Below, piece by piece: positions 1 through 9,138 of a stretch of DNA of 64,000 nt. Below the pieces are notes generated by a model that saw only the letters and a program-made list of their open reading frames with translations, was not told the origin of the DNA and made no database searches. The position numbers were made by a program, and so were the translations under genes. Source of the DNA: Acidobacteriota bacterium (GTDB lineage: Bacteria > Acidobacteriota > Terriglobia > Acidiferrales > UBA7541); the NCBI GenBank assembly GCA_013289825.1, contig JABCZF010000016.1:37587-101586 (forward strand), read 5' to 3'. Positions within the stretch are counted from its first letter, which is position 1. The number at the start of each line of letters is the position of its first letter.

Positions 1-2
1 TA

Positions 3-1109
3 ACCGATGTCGAGCTGCGCTACCGGCAGCGCTACCTGGACCTGATTGCCAACGACGATTCCCGGCAAGTGTTTGTCGCGCGGGCGCGGATTATTCAAGA
101 GCTGCGGCGGTTTTTTGATTCGCGCGGATATATAGAGGTGGAAACGCCGATGATGCATTCCATCCCAGGAGGCGCAGCCGCGCGGCCTTTCGTCACGCAC
201 CACAATGCATTGGATATCGACCTGTATCTGCGGATCGCGCCTGAGCTGTACTTGAAGCGGCTGACGGTCGGCGGTTTTGACCGCGTCTATGAGATCAACC
301 GGAACTTTCGCAATGAAGGAATCTCAACGCAGCACAACCCGGAGTTCACGATGCTCGAATTCTACGAGGCTTACAGCAATTATCGAGACCTGATGGACAT
401 GAACGAGGAGCTGTTTCGGCTCCTGGCCATGAGCGTTAGCGGGTCGACCTTAGTGAAGTACGGCGAGCACGAGCTGGATTTTTCAAAGATCGAGCGCCTC
501 ACGATGCGCGAAGCGATCGCGAAATACTGGCCTGCGGGGGCCGGAGCCGTGCCCACCGAAGGTGAGCTGCGAGCTGCTGGTGGGCCGCGCGCGGCGGTGG
601 AGCGCTATAACCAGTGGGCGAAAGAGACGAACGCGCCTTACGCCGCCTCGAAAGGCGTTTTGAAAGATGGCGAGTGGACGGGGTTGCTGTTTGAAACGAT
701 CGCCGAAGACAAACTGATTCAGCCGACGATTCTTCACGATTTTCCCACGGACATTTCGCCGCTCTCGAAGCAAAAGCCGGAGGATCCCTCCTTGACGGAG
801 CGATTCGAGATCTACGTGGCGGGCATGGAAGTGGCCAACGGCTTCTCGGAACTCAATGATCCCGCAGAGCAAGAGCGGCGCTTCCTTGCGCAAATGGCGC
901 AAGGCGGGGAAGAAGTTCCTAAGCAGCTTGACGTGGACTACATTCGCGCGTTGTGCCACGGCATGCCCCCCACGGCGGGCGAGGGCATCGGCATCGACCG
1001 GCTCACGATGCTGCTAACGGACTCTCCGTCCATACGCGACGTGATTCTATTCCCGCTGCTGCGACCAGAACCGCGGCAAGACTCCGCTGCCGGAGCGCAG
1101 GGCGCTTAA
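3..1109 (+). CDS. lysS: Lysyl-tRNA synthetase, class II (5' end cut by window)
   Basis: Charges tRNA-Lys with lysine in the cytoplasm. The open frame runs from the first bases of the window, where the class II LysRS signature [13 protein letters not shown] can be read, so the gene begins upstream and the N-terminal anticodon-binding domain is missing here. Class II motif 2 is seen around [18 protein letters not shown], and motif 3 near the end as [20 protein letters not shown]. The GTG at position 69 is inside this conserved region and is not the real start. About 368 residues are present of the roughly 500 usual for the family. The LolC/E-type permease gene follows 28 bp downstream on the same strand, an arrangement (lysS then lol genes) that fits co-transcription. 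Confidence 0.97.
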   Translation, partial: TDVELRYRQRYLDLIANDDSRQVFVARARIIQELRRFFDSRGYIEVETPMMHSIPGGAAARPFVTHHNALDIDLYLRIAPELYLKRLTVGGFDRVYEINRNFRNEGISTQHNPEFTMLEFYEAYSNYRDLMDMNEELFRLLAMSVSGSTLVKYGEHELDFSKIERLTMREAIAKYWPAGAGAVPTEGELRAAGGPRAAVERYNQWAKETNAPYAASKGVLKDGEWTGLLFETIAEDKLIQPTILHDFPTDISPLSKQKPEDPSLTERFEIYVAGMEVANGFSELNDPAEQERRFLAQMAQGGEEVPKQLDVDYIRALCHGMPPTAGEGIGIDRLTMLLTDSPSIRDVILFPLLRPEPRQDSAAGAQGA

Positions 1110-1137
1110 AGGATCCTTTCTCTAATGCGATTCACCC

Positions 1138-2361
1138 ATGCGATTTGAATGGTTCGTGGCGCGGCGGTATTTGCGGTCGCCTTACCGGCCCGCGGTGCTG
1201 CGGCTGGTAACGTTATTTTCAATTCTCGGCGTGGCGGCAGGGGTGGCGACGCTGGTGATTGCGCTGGCGATGAACACGGGATTCCGAGAGACATTGCAGG
1301 ACCGATTGCTGGAGGTCACCGCCCATGTTTCCTTGACGCGTCCTGGTTCCGTGATCCATGACTACGAAGCGCTGGCCGCGAAACTCGCAACGATTCCCGG
1401 AGTGCGCTCGGTGACGCCCGCTTCTTACCAGACCGTGCTGTTGTCGTTCGGTGGTCAGGCCCGCGGCGTGGTTGCGAAAGGGGTCGAACCGGAACGCGAG
1501 CAGCGCGGAGACCAAGCGCTGCAGAAGATTGTTGCCGGAAGTCTTGATTTTACGCTCGACGCCGACGGCATTGAAGCACTGATCGTAGGCAAGCAGCTGG
1601 CCGACGAATGGAAAATGGCGCCAGGCGACTATGTGACCATCACGAGTCCGCAGGGGCGGTTGACGCCGTTTGGTTTGATCCCGCGGACAAGGCGTTTTCG
1701 GGTGGCGGGGGTTTTCGATTCTGGCTTCTACGATTACGATGAAAACTGGTGCTTCTTGACGTTGCACGCGGCGCAGTCCCTGGCGGGGACGACCGATGTG
1801 GTAAACGCGCTGGAATTCCGGCTCGACAATCCGGAGCGCGCGGGAGAGATAGCCCAAAAGGCTGAACACATCCCAGGGCAGGGCTATTTGGCCACCACCT
1901 GGATGGAACAAAACTTCGCCCTTTTCCGGGCGTTGCGCCTGGAAAAACTGGTCACCGCGATTTTCATCGGGTTGATTACATTTGTTGCGGGCTTGAACAT
2001 TCTGGTGGTGCTTTCGATGATGGTGACGGACAAAGCGCGCGATATCGCGGTATTGATGTCCATGGGAACGCGCCGCGAACAGATTCGAAAGATTTTTCTG
2101 TGGCAGGGAATGGCCATCGGGTCTGCCGGAACGCTGATCGGGCTGTCGGTTGGCTATGCCTTTGCGCTGATAGCGGGAACCTACCATCTGATTCCGCTCG
2201 ATCCCCAAATCTATGCGGTATCCTATGTGCCGTTCCATCCGAGCGCGCTCGATGGCGTGTGGATCACGCTGGCGGCGATGGGGATTTCCCTAGGAGCGAC
2301 GATCCTGCCGGCACGGGCGGCGGCGCGGCTGCTGCCGGTTGAGATTCTCCGCTATGAATAA
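1138..2361 (+). CDS. Lipoprotein-releasing ABC transporter permease, LolC/LolE family
   Basis: Inner-membrane subunit of the LolCDE-type complex that extracts outer-membrane lipoproteins from the inner membrane and hands them to the periplasmic carrier. The 407 residues have the MacB/FtsX layout: one N-terminal membrane helix (about residues 20-45), a large periplasmic domain (about 50-260), then three membrane helices. The N-terminus FEWFVARRYLRSPYR and the block VLSMMVTDKARDIAVLMSMG are hallmarks of LolC/LolE. Only one permease gene is present, so the complex may be a homodimer as in other bacteria with a single LolF-like subunit; that is inference. The partner ATPase gene lolD lies downstream but after an unusually long 358-bp gap. 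Confidence 0.92.
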   Translation: MRFEWFVARRYLRSPYRPAVLRLVTLFSILGVAAGVATLVIALAMNTGFRETLQDRLLEVTAHVSLTRPGSVIHDYEALAAKLATIPGVRSVTPASYQTVLLSFGGQARGVVAKGVEPEREQRGDQALQKIVAGSLDFTLDADGIEALIVGKQLADEWKMAPGDYVTITSPQGRLTPFGLIPRTRRFRVAGVFDSGFYDYDENWCFLTLHAAQSLAGTTDVVNALEFRLDNPERAGEIAQKAEHIPGQGYLATTWMEQNFALFRALRLEKLVTAIFIGLITFVAGLNILVVLSMMVTDKARDIAVLMSMGTRREQIRKIFLWQGMAIGSAGTLIGLSVGYAFALIAGTYHLIPLDPQIYAVSYVPFHPSALDGVWITLAAMGISLGATILPARAAARLLPVEILRYE

Positions 2362-2719
2362 AAGGGCGCGGCGGGAGAACGGAATCTGAGGGTTGCTCTA
2401 TCGCAAGGATTGGCGCGTAGTTTGCTCCTATAACTGCTCGAGAGGCAACGGTCCAGATGGGGGTGCCCCGGGGCCCTCCCGAACAACCGTAAGTCTACTG
2501 CAAGTTAGTGAAAAAAAGCGGCTTAAGAGTCGTCGAAATTTGACCTTGGCCGGACCACTTTTGGACCGGCAGTGGTTTGGCAGAAATAGGAAACTCTTGG
2601 GCCATTGCTGGGCCTAAGCAAGCCACGACCGAGGAACACTCTAGCGGCTTGGGTAGCATCTAAGTAAAGAGAAGCAGCTTGGTACTTCTTGGCTCCTAAG
2701 GAGCCGGCTCGAGAGCAGA
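2362..2719. other. Intergenic gap between permease and lolD, no gene seen
   Basis: These 358 bp separate two subunits of one transporter that usually overlap or abut. No reading frame here resembles a protein I know, and the short frames lack convincing ribosome-binding sites. A hairpin is visible at 2549-2570: 9-bp arms GCCGGACCA and TGGACCGGC with one mismatch and a four-base loop. It is not followed by a T-run, so it is not a standard terminator. An AAGGAG at about 2698-2703 serves the lolD start. I could not identify a clear -10/-35 pair with normal spacing. Confidence 0.5.
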
Positions 2720-3502
2720 ATGATCCAGCCACAAGACAGCACGAGCCAGGCAGTTCGAGCGAGCGCGCGAGACACCACTCTCTTGGTCATGGAAGCGCGA
2801 AGCCTGAAGAAAATCTACGGCAGCGGCGAGAAAAGTCTGTTGGTTTTGTCGGATGCCAGCCTGAGTTTGCGGCAAGGAGAGATGGTTGCCATCGTCGCGC
2901 CATCCGGGGCGGGCAAGAGCACGCTCTTGCATTTGCTCGCCGCGCTAGACACGCCAACAAGCGGTACAGTATACTTCGCCAATAAAGCCATTGAAACGAA
3001 TGATGATGACGCGGCGCTTGCGGAGTTTCGAAACCGCGCGGTGGGTTTTCTCTGGCAGCGCCACCAGTTGTTGCCTGATTTTACGGCTGCAGAAAATGTA
3101 GCCATGCCGCTGCTCTTGCGCGGCGAAGATTTCACTCGAGCGCTGGGGATGGCGCGGAAGTGGCTTGCGGAGGTTGGCCTGGAAAATCGGGCGGACCACC
3201 GCGCAGGGGAACTCTCCGGAGGGGAACAGCAGCGCGTCGCGATCGCCCGGGCGCTCGTCACTGGGCCGACCGTGCTGCTGGCAGATGAACCTACCGGAGA
3301 TTTGGACGAGCAGAATGCTTGGGCCGTGTTTGAGTTACTGGAACGGTTACACCGCATGCACGGGTTGACGTCGCTCATCGCGACGCACAATCTGGCTCTT
3401 GCTGCGCGGTGCGACCGGATACTCGGACTTGAACATGGCGTTCTCGGAACTCGCGGGGCTGCGGCTTCGGCGAGCGGGGCCCCCGGGGGAGAAGCGAGCT
3501 AA
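2720..3502 (+). CDS. lolD: Lipoprotein-releasing system ATP-binding protein
   Basis: Cytoplasmic ATPase that powers lipoprotein release with the LolC/E permease. The 260 residues show a Walker A in the form APSGAGKST (Ala in place of the first Gly, a variant also known from other LolD proteins), the signature [15 protein letters not shown], the Walker B/D-loop region VLLADEPTGDLDEQ and an H-loop His in ATHN. The ATG at 2720 is chosen because AAGGAG lies upstream; a second Met at 2789 (MEARSLKKIYGSG) is where alignable sequence begins and is an alternative start. The stop codon lies one base before the clpC GTG start, so the two genes are probably translationally linked. Confidence 0.93.
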   Translation: MIQPQDSTSQAVRASARDTTLLVMEARSLKKIYGSGEKSLLVLSDASLSLRQGEMVAIVAPSGAGKSTLLHLLAALDTPTSGTVYFANKAIETNDDDAALAEFRNRAVGFLWQRHQLLPDFTAAENVAMPLLLRGEDFTRALGMARKWLAEVGLENRADHRAGELSGGEQQRVAIARALVTGPTVLLADEPTGDLDEQNAWAVFELLERLHRMHGLTSLIATHNLALAARCDRILGLEHGVLGTRGAAASASGAPGGEAS

Positions 3503-3503
3503 C

Positions 3504-5930
3504 GTGTTCGAACGCTACACAGAAAAAGCGCGACGAGTCATTTTTTTCGCACGATACGAAGCCAGCCAGTACGGCAGCCCGTACATCGAGACCGAGCATT
3601 TGCTGCTCGGATTGATGCGCGAGGACAAAGCGCTGGCGAACCGTTTCTTGCGACAGCAAGGATCGATCGAATCGATCCGCAAAGAGATCGAGGCGCGCAT
3701 CACCATTCGCGAGCGCATCTCGACGTCGGTCGAAGTGCCCCTCAGCGCCGAGTGCAAGCGCATCCTGAACATGTCGGCGGAAGAAGCCGAACGGCTCGGG
3801 CACAAGCACGTGGGGACCGAACATCTGTTGCTCGGGATTCTGCGGGAAGAAAAATGTTTTGGCGCGGAAATTTTAATGGAGCGCGGGCTACGTCTCTCGA
3901 CGTTGCGTGAGGAATTAGCGCGCACGTCGGGCGAGAAGACCACGGCGGCCCGGCCGAAGGAAACATCGCTGCTGGCGGAATTCAGCCGGGACCTAACGCA
4001 GGCTGCCGGCGAAGGCTCGCTGGACCCGCTCGTTGGTCGTGAAGCTGAAGTCGAGCGCGTGATCCAAATCCTTTGCCGCCGGACAAAAAACAACCCGGTT
4101 CTCATCGGGGAACCCGGCGTCGGCAAGACGGCCATCGTCGAAGGGCTGGCGCAGCGCATTTCCGATGGCGACGTCCCGCCGTTCCTGGCGGACAAGCGCA
4201 TCCTCTCTCTGGACCTTTCCTTGATCGTCGCGGGGACAAAATATCGCGGACAATTTGAAGAGCGCCTCAAAACCATCATGAAAGAATTGATGGAGAGCCA
4301 GAACTCCATCGTTTTTATCGACGAATTGCACACGCTGGTGGGCGCGGGTTCCGCGGAAGGCTCATTGGATGCCGCGAACATCCTGAAGCCGGCTCTCTCG
4401 CGCGGAGAGATTCAGTGCATCGGCGCGACGACTCCCGGCGAGTACCGCAAATCGGTGGAAAAAGACCGTTCGCTTGAGCGCCGCTTCCAGGCCGTAAAAG
4501 TTCCCGCGCCGAATGAAGAAGAAGCCGTTCAAGTCATCCAGGGTGTCCGCGAACGCTACGAAAAATTCCATGCCGTCAGCTACACCGATGAAGCGCTGCG
4601 CTATTCCGTTTATCTTTCAAATCGCTACATCCCGGACCGTTTCCTACCGGACAAAGCTATCGACCTGATTGACGAAGCTGGCGCCCGCGTAAAGCTCCGC
4701 CAGGCCACCGTCCCCGAGGAAGTCGGCGAAGTGCAGAAGCGCGTAAAATTCATCACCCACCGCATGGAAACAGCGATTGCCAACCACGAATTCGAAAAGG
4801 CGCGTTTTTATTCCGAGGAAGAACGCAAGGAAAAAGAAAACCTGCGCACGCTTCGCGAACGCTACAAGCTCGACGACGCCTCCACCGGTATCGTGTCCCG
4901 CGAAGACATCGAGGAAGTGGTCTCGCGCTGGACGGGCATCGGCGTGACCTCCATTAAAGAAGACGAACAGCAGAAGCTGCTGCGTATCGAGCCGGAGCTT
5001 CATAAGCGCGTGATCAGCCAAGACAAAGCCATCACCGCCTTGGCGCGTGCGATTCGCCGCAGCCGAGCGGGCCTCAAGTCTCCGCTGCGTCCGGTGGGTT
5101 GCTTCTTCTTCCTTGGGCCTACGGGCGTCGGAAAAACGGAAGTCGCACGGCGCCTTGCGGAATTCCTGTTTGGTTCGGAGAAGTCGTTGGTGCGCTTTGA
5201 CATGTCGGAGTTCATGGAAAAACACTCCGTTTCCAAGCTCATCGGCGCGCCTCCGGGGTATGTGGGCTACGAAGAAGGCGGGCAGTTGACGGAGCGGGTC
5301 CGCCGAACGCCCTACTCGGTCATCCTGCTGGATGAAATCGAGAAGGCTCATCCGGACGTCTTCAACATCTTGCTGCAAGTGTTCGAAGACGGGCAATTGA
5401 CCGATGGTCTCGGCAACACCGTGGATTTTCGTAACACCATCATCATCATGACTTCGAACCTCGGCGCGCGGCACTTGCAGAGGCGCACTTCGATAGGTTT
5501 CCAGTCGGGCGCCGATGAAGCCAGCCAGAAGTCCATCGAAGAAATGGTGATGAACGAAGTAAAGCGCGCGTTCAATCCGGAGTTTCTCAACCGTCTGGAC
5601 GAAGTGATTATTTTCAATGCGCTCGCCGACGAAGACTTGCTGCGCATCATCGATTTGCTGGTGGGCCAGCTGAACGACACCCTGATCCACCGGCAGGTGC
5701 AGATCGTGGTGTCGCCGGAAGCACGCCAGTGGATCCTCGAGAAAACGTGTGCGGACCGGAACTATGGGGCGCGGCCGTTGCGCAGGGCGCTTCAGAAGTA
5801 TGTGGAAGACCCGCTCTCGGAGGCGCTCATCCAGGGGGGCATCCAAAGGCCGGCGACGCTCCAAATTTACGTTGCGGGAGAAGCTTTGGCCTTCCGCCCT
5901 GTGGTTGAGGCAACCCCGGTTATCCACTAG
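3504..5930 (+). CDS. clpC: ATP-dependent Clp protease ATP-binding subunit ClpC
   Basis: Hexameric AAA+ unfoldase that feeds proteins to ClpP. The GTG at 3504 gives the canonical N-terminus [19 protein letters not shown]; further upstream in-frame codons lie inside lolD. Order of parts in 808 residues: duplicated Clp-N domain (about 1-140), first AAA with GEPGVGKT (about 202) and FIDELHT (about 272), a short middle region with a UVR-like coiled coil (about 410-450), second AAA with GPTGVGKT (about 539) and LLDEIEKAH, and the ClpP-docking tripeptide IGF near residue 664. The IGF loop says it works with ClpP and is not a ClpB-type disaggregase. No clpP, mcsA/mcsB or ctsR is in the window. A gene of this kind between lolD and bamA suggests an envelope or proteostasis cluster. 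Confidence 0.96.
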   Translation: MFERYTEKARRVIFFARYEASQYGSPYIETEHLLLGLMREDKALANRFLRQQGSIESIRKEIEARITIRERISTSVEVPLSAECKRILNMSAEEAERLGHKHVGTEHLLLGILREEKCFGAEILMERGLRLSTLREELARTSGEKTTAARPKETSLLAEFSRDLTQAAGEGSLDPLVGREAEVERVIQILCRRTKNNPVLIGEPGVGKTAIVEGLAQRISDGDVPPFLADKRILSLDLSLIVAGTKYRGQFEERLKTIMKELMESQNSIVFIDELHTLVGAGSAEGSLDAANILKPALSRGEIQCIGATTPGEYRKSVEKDRSLERRFQAVKVPAPNEEEAVQVIQGVRERYEKFHAVSYTDEALRYSVYLSNRYIPDRFLPDKAIDLIDEAGARVKLRQATVPEEVGEVQKRVKFITHRMETAIANHEFEKARFYSEEERKEKENLRTLRERYKLDDASTGIVSREDIEEVVSRWTGIGVTSIKEDEQQKLLRIEPELHKRVISQDKAITALARAIRRSRAGLKSPLRPVGCFFFLGPTGVGKTEVARRLAEFLFGSEKSLVRFDMSEFMEKHSVSKLIGAPPGYVGYEEGGQLTERVRRTPYSVILLDEIEKAHPDVFNILLQVFEDGQLTDGLGNTVDFRNTIIIMTSNLGARHLQRRTSIGFQSGADEASQKSIEEMVMNEVKRAFNPEFLNRLDEVIIFNALADEDLLRIIDLLVGQLNDTLIHRQVQIVVSPEARQWILEKTCADRNYGARPLRRALQKYVEDPLSEALIQGGIQRPATLQIYVAGEALAFRPVVEATPVIH

Positions 5931-6074
5931 CGAATCTGACACAACGCACGGGAAGCCTCGACCAGGTCGGGGTGAACGCACGACCGGGCCACACCGGATC
6001 CGGCGGGAGAAAAACAAATTGTGTTTTGGGGCGCGGCCTTGACGACCTCAACGGCCGCTCATAGGAGAGTCTGT

Positions 6075-9041
6075 TTGCCGTTCGGAGTTTTGGCGTTTCG
6101 GGTCACCTGGATCGCGGCCTTCTTTCTGTCGCTCGCATCCAGCTCACCAGCAGCAACGCAAAAAAACCTCCTCGCGGAGCCGTCTGCATCCGCGGACCCG
6201 CGACGGTTGTCCCGAGGCTCCGATTCTGATTCGAGGAAAACCGATTTCGCTACAACCGGCGAGCCGGCAACGGCCCAATCAGGCGCGCCGCAAGCTGCCA
6301 ACGGCCAGCCGCAAGGTGTTATCGAACGCATCGAATTCTATGGCAACCGCAGAATCCGCAGCGACACGCTGAAAGCGCGCATCTTCAGCCGCGAAGGCGA
6401 TCCCTACAATGAAGAGACTCTGCGCCGCGATTTTCAGGCCCTCTGGAACACGCAGTTCTTCGAGGACGTAAAGCTGCGCGTGGAAGATTCACCGGACCGC
6501 GCCGACGGCAAGATCATCATTTTCGATGTGAAAGAGCGCCCGCAAATCCGGCGCATCCGCTACGACGGCAATCATTCGATTTCGGAATCGGATATTCTCG
6601 ACCGTTTTAAAGAGCGCAAAGTCGGCCTATCGGTCGAAAGCCCGTTCGACCCCACGAAAATCAAAAAAGCCGAAGTGGTGCTGAAGGAATTGCTCGGGGA
6701 ACACGGCCGCCAATTTGCGAAGATTACGCCGCAGTACGAACGCATCGCTTCGAGCAACGCAGTAATCCTGGTCTTCAAGATTGACGAGGGCCCCAAAGTT
6801 AAAGTCGGCTCAATCAAGTTTGTGGGGAACCACGCATTTAGCGACCGCAAGCTGATCCGCGCTATGAAACACGACCGGCCCTACGGAATTCCCCTGTACT
6901 TCATGGACATCCCCGTTTTGACCAAGACCTACGACCGCGAAAAACTCAACGAGGATCTGGAAGTCGGCGTCCGCGGCCTGTACCAGGACAACGGTTACTT
7001 CCGTGTCGTGGTGGCCCCCAACGGACCGGTCTTAGAGAACATGGATGTTCCGCACAAGGGTGTTCCGCTGCCCGGACTGAAGCCCCACATCGGTAAGGCT
7101 GTCAACATCACCATCAAGATCGAAGAAGGCGAGCAGTACCGGATGGGAACCCTCAAGATCGTCAGCTCGGACCCGGACAAAGCCCTTTCGCTCAAGGTCG
7201 AGCCACTGAAGGCTCTCTTCCCGATGAAAGAAGGCGATGTCCTCAATGTGGACAAGCTCCGCAAAGCGCTGAAGAACTACACCGATGCTTACGGGCAGTA
7301 CGGTTTCATCGATTTTACCGCCGAGCCGGATTTCGACATTGACGATGCCGCACGAAAGATCAATCTTACGCTGCACTTCGACGAACAAAAGCAGTACTAC
7401 GTTCGCCGCATCAATTTCAGCGGCAACACCACCACGCGCGACAAAGTCATCCGCCGTGAGCTGCTGATCGACGAAGGCCAGCTCTTCAACAAGCGCTATT
7501 GGGACATCAGTATTCTGCGCCTGAACCAGCTCAACTATTTCGACAAAATCGAAGCCGACAAGGCCGTCGAACTGCAGAAGAACAGCAAAGACGGCACCGT
7601 GGACATTAATCTTAAGCTCAAGGAAAAAGGCAAACAGTCCATCGGTCTGCAAGGCGGCGTCAGCGGCTTGGCGGGGGGCTTTATCGGCCTCACGTATCAG
7701 ACCAACAACTTCCTCGGCTTAGGCGAAACGCTCACGCTGTCAGCGCAATTTGGCGCTTACCAGCGCACCTTGCAATTCGGCTTCACGGAACCTTATCTCT
7801 TTGACCGCCCCATTTCGACTGGATTCACGGTCTTCTCGAGCAAGTACAATTTCAACCAGGCCCAGCAGGAAGCCCAGTTCACTGGCCAGCAGGTCAGCGT
7901 CAATCCGCAATTCATCCAGAATTACGATCAGAACAGCACAGGATTTACGTCTTTCGCAAGTTATCCGCTGAAACGGTTTTCTTTCGCCAGGCTCGGCCTT
8001 TCCTATGGCCTGACGCGCACGAATATCACTGCGTTCAATGCGGCCTCCACCCTGTTATTCGAACAATTGCAGTTCCGCGCCATCGCCGGTCCCAGCGCGC
8101 TCAACGGAATCGTCTCGAGCACCATTACTCCCTCCATCAGTTACAACACCATTGATAATCCGATTAACGCGACGAAGGGTAAGAGTTTCTTTTATTCGGT
8201 GTCCTTTGTGGGCGGGCCTTTGGGGGGCAACGTAAAAACGATCAGCAATGTGTTCGACATCAAGTATTTCCATCCGATTAACAAGCGCCGCAACGCCGTC
8301 GGCCTGCACTTCACGACCGCCTATATCACCGGATTCGGCGGCGGAGAAGTACCCCCCTTCAGCCGTTTCTACATGGGCGGCGAAAACGATGTTCGCGGTT
8401 TCGACATTCGCTCTATTTCGCCGGTGGTCTTCATTCCCACGGTGACCGCGCAAACCCTTTCCTATCACGATCCCACTTCCGCCGGGCTGACGCGATCGAT
8501 CAGTCTGCCCGTCCTGGTGTACACCGCGACTTTGCCAGGCGGCGACTATCAAACCTCAGGTAACATCGAATATCGCATCCCCATTGCCGGTCCTGTTACC
8601 ATGTCTCTGTTCGCCGACGCCGGCACGGATGGAATTTTCAAAACCAGTGCCTTACACCTGGACCCCACCGGCATAGAGAATATAAAATCCACGTTTCCAA
8701 GCGCGCCCCTTACCAAGACCCTCGGCATTTTTCCCGGAACAAACTTCCGCATCCGAGACTCCGCGGGTATCGAGTTTGGCGTCAATCTTCCGATCGTGCA
8801 GGCGCCTTTCCGCATTTATTACGCCTATAATCTGAACAGACTGCACTCGCAAATCGCCGCCCCACTTCCATTCGTTAACCAAACCACGCTCGCGAACTGG
8901 AAGAACACGCTCGACGCCATAACTCCGAATATCTGGGAGACCGAAATCGCGCCTCAACTTGTGTTCTTGAACAATCCCGGGCGGCTGAACTATTTCGAGC
9001 CGAAAACGACATTTCGTTTCACCGTAGGAAAAACCTTTTAG
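6075..9041 (+). CDS. bamA: Outer membrane protein assembly factor BamA
   Basis: Core insertase for outer-membrane beta-barrels. After a signal sequence (PFGVLAFRVTWIAAFFL, cleavage likely after SSPAA) come about five POTRA domains (roughly residues 80-530, each with an F-x-G-N type turn such as IEFYGNRRIRSDTLKARI) and a 16-stranded barrel ending in phenylalanine (FTVGKTF). The barrel carries the conserved loop-6 motif as VRGF (GGENDVRGFDIRS). The start is set at TTG 6075 because AGGAGAG at 6063-6069 is correctly spaced and the n-region is then short; a GTG at 6021 with a weaker GGGAGA is the alternative. The 988 residues exceed the roughly 800 of E. coli BamA, partly through long loops. Genes for a lipoprotein and skp follow. 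Confidence 0.95.
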   Translation: MPFGVLAFRVTWIAAFFLSLASSSPAATQKNLLAEPSASADPRRLSRGSDSDSRKTDFATTGEPATAQSGAPQAANGQPQGVIERIEFYGNRRIRSDTLKARIFSREGDPYNEETLRRDFQALWNTQFFEDVKLRVEDSPDRADGKIIIFDVKERPQIRRIRYDGNHSISESDILDRFKERKVGLSVESPFDPTKIKKAEVVLKELLGEHGRQFAKITPQYERIASSNAVILVFKIDEGPKVKVGSIKFVGNHAFSDRKLIRAMKHDRPYGIPLYFMDIPVLTKTYDREKLNEDLEVGVRGLYQDNGYFRVVVAPNGPVLENMDVPHKGVPLPGLKPHIGKAVNITIKIEEGEQYRMGTLKIVSSDPDKALSLKVEPLKALFPMKEGDVLNVDKLRKALKNYTDAYGQYGFIDFTAEPDFDIDDAARKINLTLHFDEQKQYYVRRINFSGNTTTRDKVIRRELLIDEGQLFNKRYWDISILRLNQLNYFDKIEADKAVELQKNSKDGTVDINLKLKEKGKQSIGLQGGVSGLAGGFIGLTYQTNNFLGLGETLTLSAQFGAYQRTLQFGFTEPYLFDRPISTGFTVFSSKYNFNQAQQEAQFTGQQVSVNPQFIQNYDQNSTGFTSFASYPLKRFSFARLGLSYGLTRTNITAFNAASTLLFEQLQFRAIAGPSALNGIVSSTITPSISYNTIDNPINATKGKSFFYSVSFVGGPLGGNVKTISNVFDIKYFHPINKRRNAVGLHFTTAYITGFGGGEVPPFSRFYMGGENDVRGFDIRSISPVVFIPTVTAQTLSYHDPTSAGLTRSISLPVLVYTATLPGGDYQTSGNIEYRIPIAGPVTMSLFADAGTDGIFKTSALHLDPTGIENIKSTFPSAPLTKTLGIFPGTNFRIRDSAGIEFGVNLPIVQAPFRIYYAYNLNRLHSQIAAPLPFVNQTTLANWKNTLDAITPNIWETEIAPQLVFLNNPGRLNYFEPKTTFRFTVGKTF

Positions 9042-9138
9042 CCGCGCGGAGCGGCGCAGAAATTCGAATCGTCTGGGAAAAATCTGGTCGGCGCGGCCGC
9101 AACCTTCGCGGCGCACGTGAACTTGGGAGGCAAGGGAA

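Noticed and set aside
2549..2570. Terminator after the Lol permease gene
   Set aside because: The hairpin has one mismatch and no T-run, and lies almost 190 bp beyond the stop codon.
9042..9138. Terminator between bamA and the propeller lipoprotein gene
   Set aside because: The gap is GC-rich but shows no stem followed by a T-run.
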